Assembly (NCBI GenBank): GCA_032388755.1
Contig: CP135593.1
Location: 1,364,001-1,428,000, forward strand
Source of the DNA: Neisseria sp. DTU_2020_1000833_1_SI_GRL_NUU_006
GTDB lineage: Bacteria > Pseudomonadota > Gammaproteobacteria > Burkholderiales > Neisseriaceae
Direction of reading: 5' to 3'
DNA length: 64,000 nucleotides
The first letter of the stretch is position 1; every line of letters begins with the position of its first letter. Under the pieces are notes generated by a model. It was not told the DNA's origin. It saw nothing but the letters and a program-made list of their open reading frames with translations, and made no database searches. The translations under genes and the position numbers were made by a program. Positions 1-9,051 of the stretch are shown in pieces.

Positions 1-719
1 TGGAATTTGTCGGCGACATTGCGGGCGTACATCATGCCGGCGGCGAGGTAGAGGTTGTCTTTGTCGTAGCCGACTTTCATGGAATGAACCTGTCTGTCTT
101 TGGTATCGTCAGGCGAGCCGTTGCGGGCGTATTCGAGGGCGTAGTGGGCGTTGAAGCCGTTGGTCGGGTGTTTGTAGTGCAAACCTAAGCCCGCCATCCA
201 GTCGCCGTTGCGTTTCCTGTCTTTATATTTGTTGGCACCGGGCGCGATTTGGACGCGGTAGTTGAAGCCGTTGTCGAAGGTTTTGGATTCGTAGTTCAGG
301 GCGATTTCACGGCCGCCGAAACGGGTCATGCGCCCCATGGTTTGGGTGTGGTTGTTGCCGTTGAACGCGTCTTGTTCGCCGGTCAGGTAGTGCATGGGGG
401 TACTGAGCCAGCCGGCGCGGACGGTACCGAAATCGCCGCGCAGACCGATATAGGAGTCGTCTGTACTCCAGCCGTTGTAGTCGAAGGCGACGAATGAATT
501 GATGCCGTAGATGAGCTTGAGGTCTTTGTCGAGTTTTTCACTGCCCATAATCCAGATACGGCTGTTGTTGTCGGATATATCGGTAGCGGATTGCCCTTTG
601 CCGTTGCGTTCGTGTTCGATAGAAGTAAATATCCGTCCGCCGATTTTGGCTTCGTTATCGGATGCCAATGCGGGGACGGCAAGCGGGACGGCAACCGCAA
701 TCATTAATAACTTCTTCAT
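1..719 (-). CDS. Outer-membrane porin (neisserial PorB/PorA-like), C-terminal part outside the window
   Basis: The complement reads open from ATG at 719 to the window edge (239 codons), so this is the N-terminal two-thirds of a trimeric general porin. It begins with a clear signal peptide (MKKLLMIAVAVPLAVPALA), followed by a mature start like neisserial porins: KIGGRIFTSIEHE, then SRIWIMGSEKLDKDLKLIYGI and SYIGLRGDFGTVRAGW, the typical first beta-strands with a conserved G-D-F-G-T turn. Aromatic and alternating residues fit a 16-strand barrel. A Shine-Dalgarno AGGAG (complement of 726-730) lies 6 nt before the ATG. Which porin allele it is cannot be decided without the rest. It is divergently arranged from the OppA-like gene. 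Confidence 0.93.
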   Translation of the reverse strand, partial: MKKLLMIAVAVPLAVPALASDNEAKIGGRIFTSIEHERNGKGQSATDISDNNSRIWIMGSEKLDKDLKLIYGINSFVAFDYNGWSTDDSYIGLRGDFGTVRAGWLSTPMHYLTGEQDAFNGNNHTQTMGRMTRFGGREIALNYESKTFDNGFNYRVQIAPGANKYKDRKRNGDWMAGLGLHYKHPTNGFNAHYALEYARNGSPDDTKDRQVHSMKVGYDKDNLYLAAGMMYARNVADKF

Positions 720-1033
720 TTTATTCTCCTTTTGCTTGATTTTTCTGAGGCTGCGTTTAAACAGGGTTTTATACTATTTGAGGCGTGCAAAAAAATCAAT
801 ATTTTTGTAATCACTTGTAACTTTTATTTCAAAAAATGTTTTTTACGGCGTTTTTTTGTGTTATCTTGCAAACCGATTTCCAAAACAGGCGGATTTTTTC
901 AAATATCCATAGAGAATAAATCTTTTTATTCGCCAAAAATCAGAATATTTCCCTACCATGTAGTCATATGTAGTTTTTTTATTTTTGCAAAACGCAGGAT
1001 GGAGGGAGAGATAGCGAGAAGAGGAGAAAAAAC
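720..1033. other. A+T-rich divergent intergenic region between porin and oppA-like genes
   Basis: About 310 bp without a credible gene. It is much richer in A+T than its flanks, with several T and A runs, as expected for a region holding two divergent promoters. The porin promoter candidate is at 771-799. No DUS or Correia element lies here. Short open frames reading to the right (for example 732-1082) have no ribosome site or family resemblance and were rejected. Confidence 0.6.
771..799 (-). promoter_or_regulatory. Candidate sigma-70 promoter of the porin gene
   Basis: On the minus strand, TTGATT (complement of 794-799) and TAGTAT (complement of 771-776) are separated by exactly 17 bp and lie about 50 bp before the porin start. 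The spacer is T-rich. This is a sequence match only; the start site is not known. Confidence 0.45.
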
Positions 1034-2659
1034 GTGCTGCCGAACAAACCTTATTCCATATCGGCTTTATCGCTTGCCATAGTGCTTGCGCTGTCGGCGT
1101 GTCATCGCGAAGTCAAGCCCGCGCCCGAATTCAAGCGCAGCGAATACAATAAAATCGTCATCAGCAACGCGGTCGAACCGAGTACGCTCGACCCGCAAAA
1201 AAGCTCGGATATGGCGGCAGGCGCGATTATCCGTCAGATGATGGATGGCTTGGTCAGTACAGATGCCGAAGGCAAAACCATTCCCGCTTTGGCGTTGAAA
1301 TGGGAGCCGTCAGACGAAGGGCGCGTTTGGACGTTCCACCTGCGCGATGCAAATTGGAGCAACGGCGACCCGATTACCGCCGAAGATTTCGTTTACAGCT
1401 TCCGCCGCCTCGCCGATCCCGCAACCGCCGCGCCTAACAGCAGCTATTTGGAAGACGCGAAAATACAGGGTGCGGCGGAAATCCTGCAAGGCAAGGCGAA
1501 GCCGGATACTTTGGGCGTCAAGGCTTTGGACAAGAAAACGCTGCAATTTACGCTCACCGCGCCCGTGCCGTATTTCCCCGATATGCTGATTCAGCAGTTC
1601 ACCTACCCCGTCCACCGCGCCACGGTCGAGAAATTCGGCGAAAAATGGACGCAGCCGGGCAATTATGTTTCCAGCGGCGCATACATCCTCAAAGAATGGC
1701 ACGTCAACAGCCACATCACCATGGATAAAAACCCTGCTTATTACGACAGCAAAAAAGTATCCATCCCGCGGGCGGTGTTCCTCGCCAGCGGCAAAGAATA
1801 CGACCGCTACCGCGCCGACGAAGTGGACGTTACCTACGGCATCCCTTCCGACCAGATTAAGATTGCCGAGAAAGAATTTCCCGGTCAGGTTCGGCGCGCG
1901 ACTTTGCTGTGTTCTTGGTTTTTAGAGCCGAACTTGGAATCCGCCGAATTTAAAAATCCCAAAGTCCGCCGCGCGCTCAACCTGCTGACCGACCGCGCCA
2001 TCATTACCAAGGTTGCCGCACGCGGCGACAAGGAAGCGTTCCAGCTTACCCCGCCGAATATGCAGGGCGGCGGCGAGTCTGCGCCTGCGTGGAAGCCGCT
2101 GAAACGCGAAGCGCGTATTGCCGAAGCAGAAAAACTCTTGCGCGAAGCGGGTTATAGCGAAGAGAAACCGTTCGAGTTCCAAATCGTCTATACCACCAGC
2201 GAGGCCGCCAAAAAACAAATCACCGCGCTGCAATCCATTTGGAAGGCGACCGTGCCGTTCGTTCGCCCCACGTTGATGAACGAAGAATGGAAAACCTTCT
2301 TGGACAAGCGCATGCAGGGCAATTTCAGCATGGCGTTCGCGGGCTGGTGTTCCGACTACAACGACCCTGCAGGCATGCTCAATATTTTCAAATCCAACAA
2401 TCCGAACAACGCCTTCCATTACAAGAATCCCGAGTTTGACAAGCTGATGAACAGCACGCTCGAAGCGGGCATTTCCGCCGAAGAACGCGCTCGCCGCTAC
2501 GTCAGCGCCGAGGCGATGCTGCAACGCGACGACGCCTTTATCCCGCTGTATCACCAAGTCAGCATCAATCTGGTGAAACCCGACATCCAAGGCTACTCCG
2601 ACCGCGACCCGCTGAAAAACTATACTGTCAAGAATTGGTCGTTTGCACCCAAGAAGTGA
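1034..2659 (+). CDS. oppA: Oligopeptide ABC transporter substrate-binding lipoprotein (OppA-like, SBP family 5)
   Basis: This 541-residue protein would capture peptides in the periplasm and hand them to the permease encoded downstream. The start is GTG at 1034, chosen because GAGGAG at 1021-1026 is well placed and because the frame then gives a lipoprotein signal: hydrophobic core, then LALSAC with Cys23 as the lipidation site. Family-5 landmarks follow: EPSTLDPQKS, the D-G-L-V-x-x-D region, WTFHLRDANWSNGDPITAEDFVYSFRR (read as two motifs), SSGAYILKEW, and near the C-terminus AGWCSDYNDPAGML and NPEFDKLMN. Length matches OppA/MppA. It is separated from the permease genes by a peptidase gene, all on the same strand. 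Ligand specificity cannot be read from sequence. Confidence 0.92.
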   Translation: MLPNKPYSISALSLAIVLALSACHREVKPAPEFKRSEYNKIVISNAVEPSTLDPQKSSDMAAGAIIRQMMDGLVSTDAEGKTIPALALKWEPSDEGRVWTFHLRDANWSNGDPITAEDFVYSFRRLADPATAAPNSSYLEDAKIQGAAEILQGKAKPDTLGVKALDKKTLQFTLTAPVPYFPDMLIQQFTYPVHRATVEKFGEKWTQPGNYVSSGAYILKEWHVNSHITMDKNPAYYDSKKVSIPRAVFLASGKEYDRYRADEVDVTYGIPSDQIKIAEKEFPGQVRRATLLCSWFLEPNLESAEFKNPKVRRALNLLTDRAIITKVAARGDKEAFQLTPPNMQGGGESAPAWKPLKREARIAEAEKLLREAGYSEEKPFEFQIVYTTSEAAKKQITALQSIWKATVPFVRPTLMNEEWKTFLDKRMQGNFSMAFAGWCSDYNDPAGMLNIFKSNNPNNAFHYKNPEFDKLMNSTLEAGISAEERARRYVSAEAMLQRDDAFIPLYHQVSINLVKPDIQGYSDRDPLKNYTVKNWSFAPKK

Positions 2660-2707
2660 TTTGATAACATAGACACGTTTTTCAGACGACCTCACTGTAC
2701 ATCAAGT

Positions 2708-2863
2708 TATATTGGATTAACAAAAATCAGGACAAGGCGACGAAGCCGCAGACAGTACAGATAGTACGGAACCGATTCACTTGGTGCTTCAGCACCTTAG
2801 AGAATCGTTCTCTTTGAGCTAAGGCGAGGCAACGCCGTACTGGTTTAAAGTTAAGCCACTATA
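2708..2863. repeat. Full-length Correia element (CREE), 156 bp
   Basis: Terminal inverted repeats TATATTGGATTAA (one change from the consensus TATAGTGGATTAA) and TTAAGCCACTATA bound a 156-bp element. The interior has the long-form Correia core, including the GGTGCTTCAGCACC stem and the GAGAATCGTTCTC stem, which the two shorter copies in this window lack. It lies between the oppA-like gene and the peptidase gene, where such elements are known to alter transcription or RNA processing. Whether this copy does so is inference. Confidence 0.92.
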
Positions 2864-2908
2864 AAAAGGTCGTCTGAAACCGCGAAACCTTATTGGAGAA
2901 TCCCGTTC

Positions 2909-4705
2909 ATGAATACCGTATCGAATTACCTGTCCGCATTGCGCGACGCCATGAAAGCGCAAGGTTTGGACGCACTCGTCATCCCCTCCGCCGACCCCCA
3001 TCTTTCCGAATACCTGCCCGCACACTGGCAGGCGCGCCGCGAGTTGTCGGGCTTTACCGGCTCGGTCGGCACGTTCGTCGTAACCGCCGATGAAGCAGGC
3101 GTTTGGGTGGACAGCCGCTATTGGGAACAAGCCACCAAACAGCTTGCAGGCAGCGGCATCGAGCTGCAAAAAAGCGGGCAAGTTCCGCCATATAACGAAT
3201 GGCTCGCGGCAAACCTGCCCGAAAACGCCGCCGTCGGCATACCTTCCGATATGGTGTCGCTCACCGGCAAACGCACTTTGGCGCAATCCCTGACCGCCAA
3301 AAACATCCGCATCGAACACCCCGACGACCTGCTTGACCGCGTATGGAGCAGCCGCCCAGCCATCCCCGCCGAAACCGTGTTCATCCACGACCCCGCCTAC
3401 ATCTCTGAAACTGCCGCCGAAAAACTCGCCCGCGTGCGCGCCGTCATGGAGGAAAAAGGCGCGGATTACCACTTGGTTTCCTCGCTTGACGACATCGCTT
3501 GGCTGACCAACCTGCGCGGCAGCGACGTGCCTTTCAATCCCGTTTTCGTGTCCTTCCTGCTTATCGGCAAAGACAACGCCGTCCTGTTTACCGACCAAGG
3601 TCGTCTGAACGCCGAGGCTGCCGCCGCGCTGCAAACCGCCGGCATTACAGTCGAACCTTATGCCCAAGTTGCCGACAAACTCGCGCAAATCGATGGCGCG
3701 CTGCTCATCGAGCCGAACAAAACCGCCGTCAGCACGCTCGTGCGCCTGCCCGAAAGCGTGCGCCTTATCGAAGGCATCAACCCCTCCACCTTCTTCAAAT
3801 CCGTCAAATCCGAAGCCGACATCGCCCACATCCGCGAAGCGATGGAACAAGACGGCGCGGCATTGTGCGGCTTCTTCGCCGAGTTTGAAGACATCATCGA
3901 CAATGGCGGCAGCCTGACCGAAATCGACGTGGACACCATGCTCCACCGCTACCGCAGCGCACGTCCGGGCTTCATTTCATTGAGTTTCGACACCATCGCA
4001 GGCTTCAACGCCAACGCCGCCCTGCCGCATTACAGCGCAACGCCCGAAAGCCACAGCACCATCAGCGGCAACGGCCTCCTGCTCATCGACTCCGGCGCGC
4101 AATACAAAGGCGGCACGACCGACATCACCCGCGTCGTCCCCGTCGGCACACCGAGTGCCGAACAAAAACGCGACAACACCCTCGTCCTCAAAGCCCATAT
4201 CGCACTTGCCGAAGCCGTGTTCCCCGAAAACATCCTCTCGCCGATGATAGACGCCATCTGCCGCAAACCCCTGTGGCAGGCGCAATGCGACTACGGCCAC
4301 GGCACAGGCCACGGCGTAGGCTATTTCCTCAACGTCCACGAAGGCCCGCAAGTCATCGCCTGCGCCGCCGTTCCCGGTCCGCAGCACGCCATGAAAAAGG
4401 GCATGGTGACCTCCATCGAACCCGGACTCTACCGTCCCGGCAAATGGGGCATCCGCATTGAGAACCTCGCCGCCAACCAAGCCGTCGCCAATCCGCAGGA
4501 AACCGAGTTCGGCAGCTTCCTCTACTTCGAAACCCTGACCCTCTGCCCCATCGACACCCGCCTGATGGACACCGCCATGATGACCGACGGCGAAATCGAC
4601 TGGGTCAACCGCTACCACGCCGAAGTCCGCTGCCGCCTCGAGCCGCTGACCGAAGGCGCGGCAAAAGCATGGCTGATCAAACGCACCGAACCGCTGGCGC
4701 GTTAA
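2909..4705 (+). CDS. Xaa-Pro aminopeptidase (peptidase M24B, aminopeptidase P, long type)
   Basis: This cytosolic dinuclear-metal peptidase (598 aa) would release N-terminal residues that precede proline. It has two creatinase-like N-terminal domains (about residues 5-310) and a C-terminal pita-bread domain. Metal ligands are visible in the expected order: LLLIDSGAQYKGGTTDITR (two Asp), DYGHGTGHGVG (His), TSIEPGLY (Glu) and IRIENL (Glu). The length matches eukaryotic-type APP1 rather than the shorter E. coli PepP. TTGGAG precedes ATG 2909. A mucosa-type DUS lies in frame at about 3597-3609 (coding Q-G-R-L-N). Its place inside the peptide-transport group suggests it helps digest imported proline peptides; that link is inference. 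Confidence 0.92.
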   Translation: MNTVSNYLSALRDAMKAQGLDALVIPSADPHLSEYLPAHWQARRELSGFTGSVGTFVVTADEAGVWVDSRYWEQATKQLAGSGIELQKSGQVPPYNEWLAANLPENAAVGIPSDMVSLTGKRTLAQSLTAKNIRIEHPDDLLDRVWSSRPAIPAETVFIHDPAYISETAAEKLARVRAVMEEKGADYHLVSSLDDIAWLTNLRGSDVPFNPVFVSFLLIGKDNAVLFTDQGRLNAEAAAALQTAGITVEPYAQVADKLAQIDGALLIEPNKTAVSTLVRLPESVRLIEGINPSTFFKSVKSEADIAHIREAMEQDGAALCGFFAEFEDIIDNGGSLTEIDVDTMLHRYRSARPGFISLSFDTIAGFNANAALPHYSATPESHSTISGNGLLLIDSGAQYKGGTTDITRVVPVGTPSAEQKRDNTLVLKAHIALAEAVFPENILSPMIDAICRKPLWQAQCDYGHGTGHGVGYFLNVHEGPQVIACAAVPGPQHAMKKGMVTSIEPGLYRPGKWGIRIENLAANQAVANPQETEFGSFLYFETLTLCPIDTRLMDTAMMTDGEIDWVNRYHAEVRCRLEPLTEGAAKAWLIKRTEPLAR

Positions 4706-5033
4706 CCGCAAAGGTCGTCTGAAAAAGGCCGTAGCGTGGGCTTTGCCCACGAGAAACACCAGCAAAAAGGTCGTCTGAAACCAAAAATCCGATTTCAGAC
4801 GACCTCCGAAACAAACCCAAAACGCAGGCTTCCGCCCGCGACTGCCACAATAAAAAACCGTCCGAAATCCTATTCTAAAGTTTTCAGACGACCATAAAAC
4901 AAAAGCCCGCACACTCCAAAACCAAGGGCCTGACTACAAAGAAGAGAAACCACCCCAAGCGTCCGAACCCCATTCAGACGACCTTCCCGTATTCAGGCAT
5001 ATTCCGACCCACCAAGCCCCGAGCAGGTACGAT
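4706..5033. other. Intergenic region with clustered DUS copies
   Basis: A 328-bp gap holding no gene. It carries at least five mucosa-type DUS cores (TCGTCTGAA or complement) in both orientations and a small palindromic repeat, GTGGGCTTTGCCCAC (about 4736-4750), of a type that recurs loosely at 8585-8605 and 53635-53655. The DUS pairs can fold into hairpins, so read-through from the peptidase gene into the permease genes may be limited. A sequence AGGTACGAT just before 5034 provides the ribosome site for the next gene. Confidence 0.6.
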
Positions 5034-5954
5034 ATGCTGAAATTCATCATCCGCCGCATACTTTCCGCCATCCCCACCATGCTGGTACTGATTACCGTCT
5101 CATTCTTCATGATGCGGCTCGCACCCGGCAGCCCCTTCACCGGCGACAAAAACGTACCGCCCGCCGTACTGGCCAACATCGAGGCCAAATACCACCTGAA
5201 CGACCCGATGTACCTGCAATACTTCAACTATCTCAAACAACTCGCCCACGGCGACCTCGGCCCCTCGTTCAAATACAAAGACTACAACGTCAACGAGCTG
5301 CTCGCCCAAGCTCTGCCCGTCTCCGTCGAACTGGGCGTGTACGCCTTCATCGTCTCCACCGTCTTGGGCGTACTCATGGGCACCATCGCCGCACTCAGGC
5401 GCAACACCTGGGCGGACTACACCATCATGACCGCCGCCATGACCGGCATCGTCGTCCCCAGCTTCGTCAAAGCCCCCATTATGATTTTCATCTTCGCCAT
5501 CACCCTCAAATGGCTGCCGGCCGGCGGCTGGAATGACGGCTCGTTGACCAGCCTCATCCTGCCCGTCGCCGCCCTCTCCATCGGCTATGTCGCAGGCCTC
5601 GCCCGCATCACGCGCGGCGCGATGATAGAAGTGTTGAACAGCCCCTACATCCGCACCGCCCGCGCCAAAGGATTATCGATGAACAGCATCGTCCTGCGCC
5701 ACGCCCTGCGTCCCGCCATGCTGCCCATCCTCTCCTATCTCGTTCCCGCCTTCGTCGGCATCATCACTGGCGCCATCGTCATCGAAAGCGTCTTCGGGCT
5801 GCCCGGCATCGGACAACTCTTCGTCAACGGCGCGCTCAACCGCGACTACGGCATGATCTTGGGGCTGACCATCCTCGTCGGCGTACTGACCATCGTCTTC
5901 AACGCCATACTCGACATCCTCTACGCCCTGATCGACCCCAAAATCCGCTATTAA
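5034..5954 (+). CDS. oppB: Peptide ABC transporter permease (OppB/DppB-like)
   Basis: Inner-membrane permease of 306 residues with about six membrane segments. The N-terminus (IIRRILSAIPTMLVLITVSFFMMRLAPGSPF) is the hallmark of the OppB/DppB subfamily, including the conserved P-G-x-P-F after the first helix. The EAA coupling loop that contacts the ATPase is visible as RITRGAMIEVLNSPYIRTAR followed by AKGLSMNSIVLRHALRPA. AGG is placed 6 nt before ATG 5034. It is followed by oppC and oppDF on the same strand and should form the transmembrane pore with OppC. Peptide rather than, for example, nickel specificity is inferred from the OppA-like and peptidase neighbours. Confidence 0.93.
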   Translation: MLKFIIRRILSAIPTMLVLITVSFFMMRLAPGSPFTGDKNVPPAVLANIEAKYHLNDPMYLQYFNYLKQLAHGDLGPSFKYKDYNVNELLAQALPVSVELGVYAFIVSTVLGVLMGTIAALRRNTWADYTIMTAAMTGIVVPSFVKAPIMIFIFAITLKWLPAGGWNDGSLTSLILPVAALSIGYVAGLARITRGAMIEVLNSPYIRTARAKGLSMNSIVLRHALRPAMLPILSYLVPAFVGIITGAIVIESVFGLPGIGQLFVNGALNRDYGMILGLTILVGVLTIVFNAILDILYALIDPKIRY

Positions 5955-6026
5955 AAGCAAAAAAGGTCGTCTGAAAACCGGTTGCGATGTTTTCAGACGA
6001 CCCCCGAACAAAAAACGGAGAACACC

Positions 6027-6935
6027 ATGCTATTCAACAAGAAAAATTCCCGCGCCATAGCAGACGCCGCCGAACAGGCACAAGTACACGGACGCAGCCT
6101 GTGGCAGGACGCATGGCGGCGTTTCAGCAACAACAAAGCCGCCCTGTGCAGCGTCTTCATCCTTGCCGCCATTATCCTCTTCGTTATCGCCGTCCCCTGG
6201 GTCAGCGCCTACACCTACGACCACACCGACTGGGACAACATGCAAATCCCGCCTTCCTTCGCCACCCGCCACTACTTCGGCACCGACCTGCTCGGACGCG
6301 ACCTCTTTACCCGAGCCGCCGCCGGCGGACGCATCTCCCTGCTCATCGGCATCGCAGGCGCACTTGTCGCCGTCGTCATCGGCACGCTCTACGGCGCGCT
6401 CGCAGGCTTTTTCGGCGGCAAACTCGACTCCGTCATGATGCGCCTGCTCGAAATCCTCAACGCCTTTCCGTTTATGTTTTTCGTCATCCTGTTGACCACC
6501 TTCTTCGGACGCAACCTCTTACTCATCTTCGTCGCCATCGGACTCGTCTCATGGCTTGACGTCGCCCGCATCGTCCGCGGTCAAACCCTCAGCCTCAAAC
6601 ACAAAGAATTCGTCGAAGCCGCCCGCATCACAGGCGTATCCCGCCGCCGCATCGTTACCCGCCACATCATCCCCAACGTACTCGGTGTCGTCATGGTTTA
6701 CGCCTCCCTGCTCGTCCCCGGCATGATCATGTTCGAATCCTTCCTCAGCTTCCTCGGATTGGGCGTACAAGAACCCATGACCAGTTGGGGCTCCATGCTC
6801 CAAGACGGCGCAGCCTCCATGGAAGCCGCCCCGTGGCAGCTCCTCGTCCCCTGCTTCTTCCTCGTCGCCACCCTCTTCTGCTTCAACTTCATCGGCGACG
6901 GCCTGCGCGACGCACTCGACCCCAAAGACCGCTGA
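6027..6935 (+). CDS. oppC: Peptide ABC transporter permease (OppC/DppC-like)
   Basis: Second permease subunit, 302 residues, partner of OppB. I place the start at ATG 6027, not at upstream in-frame codons, because ACGGAG (6015-6020) is correctly spaced and the protein then begins like OppC proteins with a polar N-terminal stretch before the first helix. Typical features are ATRHYFGTDLLGRDLFTR (the G-T-D-x-x-G-R-D motif of the subfamily) and the EAA loop LKHKEFVEAARITGVSRRRI. A DUS hairpin lies in the 72-bp gap after oppB. The ATPase gene follows after 22 bp. Confidence 0.93.
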   Translation: MLFNKKNSRAIADAAEQAQVHGRSLWQDAWRRFSNNKAALCSVFILAAIILFVIAVPWVSAYTYDHTDWDNMQIPPSFATRHYFGTDLLGRDLFTRAAAGGRISLLIGIAGALVAVVIGTLYGALAGFFGGKLDSVMMRLLEILNAFPFMFFVILLTTFFGRNLLLIFVAIGLVSWLDVARIVRGQTLSLKHKEFVEAARITGVSRRRIVTRHIIPNVLGVVMVYASLLVPGMIMFESFLSFLGLGVQEPMTSWGSMLQDGAASMEAAPWQLLVPCFFLVATLFCFNFIGDGLRDALDPKDR

Positions 6936-6957
6936 CACACACAACGAGGACACACCC

Positions 6958-8562
6958 ATGACCACCCCATTACTCACCGTCGAAAACCTCGACATCCGCT
7001 TCCAGCTCCACGAAAAAACCGTCCACTCCGTGCGCAACATCAGCTTCCAAGTCGCCAAAGGCGAAACCCTCGCCCTCGTCGGCGAATCCGGTTCCGGCAA
7101 ATCCGTTACCGCCATGTCTCTCATGCGCCTTTTGCCCGAAAACACCACCCTTTACGGACAAGACTCACGCATCACCTTCGACGGCACATCCATCCTCGAC
7201 GCAGACGAAAAAACCCTCCGCAGCCTGCGCGGCGGACGTATCAGCTTCATCTTCCAAGAGCCCATGACCTCGCTGAACCCCTTCATGAAAATCGGCACCC
7301 AGCTCACAGAAGCCCTGCGCGTCCACAACAAAACCATCACCCGCAAAGCCGCCCGCGAACGCATCCTCGACCTCCTCAACCGCGTCGGCATCCGCGAAGC
7401 AGAACGTCGTCTGAAACAATACCCCCACGAATTCTCAGGCGGCCAGCTCCAGCGCATCATGATCGCCATGGCGCTGCTCAACGACCCCGCTCTGCTCATC
7501 GCCGACGAACCCACCACCGCCCTCGACGTCACCATTCAAGCAGAAATCCTCGACCTCCTGCACGACCTCCAAAAACAAATGGGCATGGCGATTATCTTCA
7601 TCACCCACGACCTCGGACTCGCCGAACACTACGCCGAAACCGTCTGCGTCATGAAAGACGGCGAAATCGTCGAGCGCGGCAAAATCAAACAAGTCTTCGC
7701 CAACCCGACCCACCCCTACACCGCCCAACTCATCCACTCCGTCCCAAAAGGCATGAAAGACCCCGTAGAAGGCAACCCGCCCGAGCTCATCCGTGCCGAC
7801 AACATCAACGTCCACTTCACCCTCAAACACAACTTCTTCGGCAAACCCCTCAAAACCTTCCACGCCGTCAAAAACATCAGCCTCGCCATCCGCCAAGGCG
7901 AAACCCTCGGCATCGTCGGCGAATCCGGTTCCGGCAAATCCACGCTCGGCAAAGCCATCATGCAAATGCTCCCCTACCAAGGCAGCATACACTTCGACGG
8001 CAGCGACCTCGCCGCCCTCACCCCCGAACGCGCGCGCCAGCTCAAAGCCGAACGCCAAATGGTCTTCCAAGACCCCTACGGCTCACTCTCCCCTCGCCTC
8101 ACCGTCGGCGAAATCATAGGCGAAGGCCTCACCGTCCACCGCCCCGAAATGACCAAAACCCAGCGCACCGAACTCGTCCTCAAAGTCCTGGACGAAGTCT
8201 CCCTGCCCGCCGACGCCCTCAACCGCTACCCGCACGAATTCTCAGGCGGACAACGCCAACGCATCGCCATCGCCCGCGCCCTCATCCTGCGGCCCAAGTT
8301 CATCCTCCTCGACGAACCCACCTCCGCCCTCGACCGCTCCGTCCAAATCAAAGTCGTCGAACTGCTGCGCGGACTCCAAACCAAATACGGACTGACCTAC
8401 ATCTTCATCAGCCACGACCTCTCCGTCGTCCGCGCCGTCAGCGACAACGTCGCCGTCATGCAGCACGGAGAACTCGTCGAATACGGCAGCGCAGACCAAA
8501 TCTTCCACCACCCGCAGAAAGACTACACCAAACGCCTCATCAACGCCGCCTTCGACCTCTGA
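6958..8562 (+). CDS. Fused peptide-transporter ATPase (OppD-OppF in one chain)
   Basis: Two complete ABC ATPase domains in one 534-residue protein drive the transporter from the cytosolic face. Domain 1 (about residues 5-260) has Walker A GESGSGKS (42-49), signature SGGQ and Walker B LLIADEPTTALD. Domain 2 (about 275-534) repeats GESGSGKS, SGGQ and FILLDEPTSALD. Each ends with the oligopeptide-transporter C-terminal extension, for example NPTHPYTAQLIHSVP. This organisation is like YejF and GsiA rather than separate OppD and OppF. The gene closes the group: no further transport gene follows, only repeats. A DUS-like GTCGTCTGAAA in frame near 7405 codes R-R-L-K. Confidence 0.95.
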   Translation: MTTPLLTVENLDIRFQLHEKTVHSVRNISFQVAKGETLALVGESGSGKSVTAMSLMRLLPENTTLYGQDSRITFDGTSILDADEKTLRSLRGGRISFIFQEPMTSLNPFMKIGTQLTEALRVHNKTITRKAARERILDLLNRVGIREAERRLKQYPHEFSGGQLQRIMIAMALLNDPALLIADEPTTALDVTIQAEILDLLHDLQKQMGMAIIFITHDLGLAEHYAETVCVMKDGEIVERGKIKQVFANPTHPYTAQLIHSVPKGMKDPVEGNPPELIRADNINVHFTLKHNFFGKPLKTFHAVKNISLAIRQGETLGIVGESGSGKSTLGKAIMQMLPYQGSIHFDGSDLAALTPERARQLKAERQMVFQDPYGSLSPRLTVGEIIGEGLTVHRPEMTKTQRTELVLKVLDEVSLPADALNRYPHEFSGGQRQRIAIARALILRPKFILLDEPTSALDRSVQIKVVELLRGLQTKYGLTYIFISHDLSVVRAVSDNVAVMQHGELVEYGSADQIFHHPQKDYTKRLINAAFDL

Positions 8563-9051
8563 CCCAAGGTCGTCTGAAATCAAAAGTAGCGTAGGCTTCG
8601 CCCACGAACCCTGCCAACCTCAGAAGGTCGTCTGAAACCCAACTTTCAGATGACCTTCTTTCTAATCTCATCTACTTCATCGCAAATTTCAACGCAAACT
8701 TTACCAATCCAACCCATAATTACCTTCAGCAGCCGTCATTCCCGCGCAGGCGGGAATCCATCGGAAACCCTAAGAAACAGATATTCAAAAACAGTTGCCG
8801 AAATTCAAAAGTGGATTCCCGCCTGCGCGGGAATGACGGCAAACAAATATCCCGTCGGGACTCCCCCAAACTGCAACCGCACAACCCGTAGCGTGCACTT
8901 TACCCGCAAACTACCCAAATAAAAAAACCGCCCCAAACCCAAATTCAACAGCCGTAGCGTTGTCAGTTTCGCCTATAAATCCTAAATACAAAAAGGTCGT
9001 CTGAAACCCGACTTTCAGACGACCCTGTTTCTAATCTCGAGCTATCTCGAG
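8563..9051. other. Gene-free region with DUS, a NIME and small palindromic repeats
   Basis: About 490 bp between convergent genes with no credible coding sequence; the longest open frame (8650-8922) runs across repeats and has no ribosome site. It contains an inverted DUS pair near 8563-8654, a dRS3-bounded mosaic element (8738-8834), loosely repeated GTAGCGT...GCCC motifs at about 8585, 8888 and 8955, and another DUS inverted pair near 8993-9024. Either DUS pair could end transcription of the peptide-transport group or of the YqjK-like gene. Confidence 0.7.
8738..8834. repeat. NIME bounded by dRS3 repeats
   Basis: Two 20-bp dRS3 repeats, ATTCCCGCGCAGGCGGGAAT (8738-8757) and ATTCCCGCCTGCGCGGGAAT (8815-8834), enclose about 57 bp. 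This is the neisserial intergenic mosaic element layout. dRS3 sites are known recombination targets and integration sites of the filamentous Neisseria phage; nothing phage-like is inserted here. Confidence 0.88.

Noticed and set aside
8650..8922. 90-codon open frame between the ABC ATPase gene and the YqjK-like gene
   Set aside because: It runs through both dRS3 repeats of a NIME and a DUS, so its sequence is explained by repeats.
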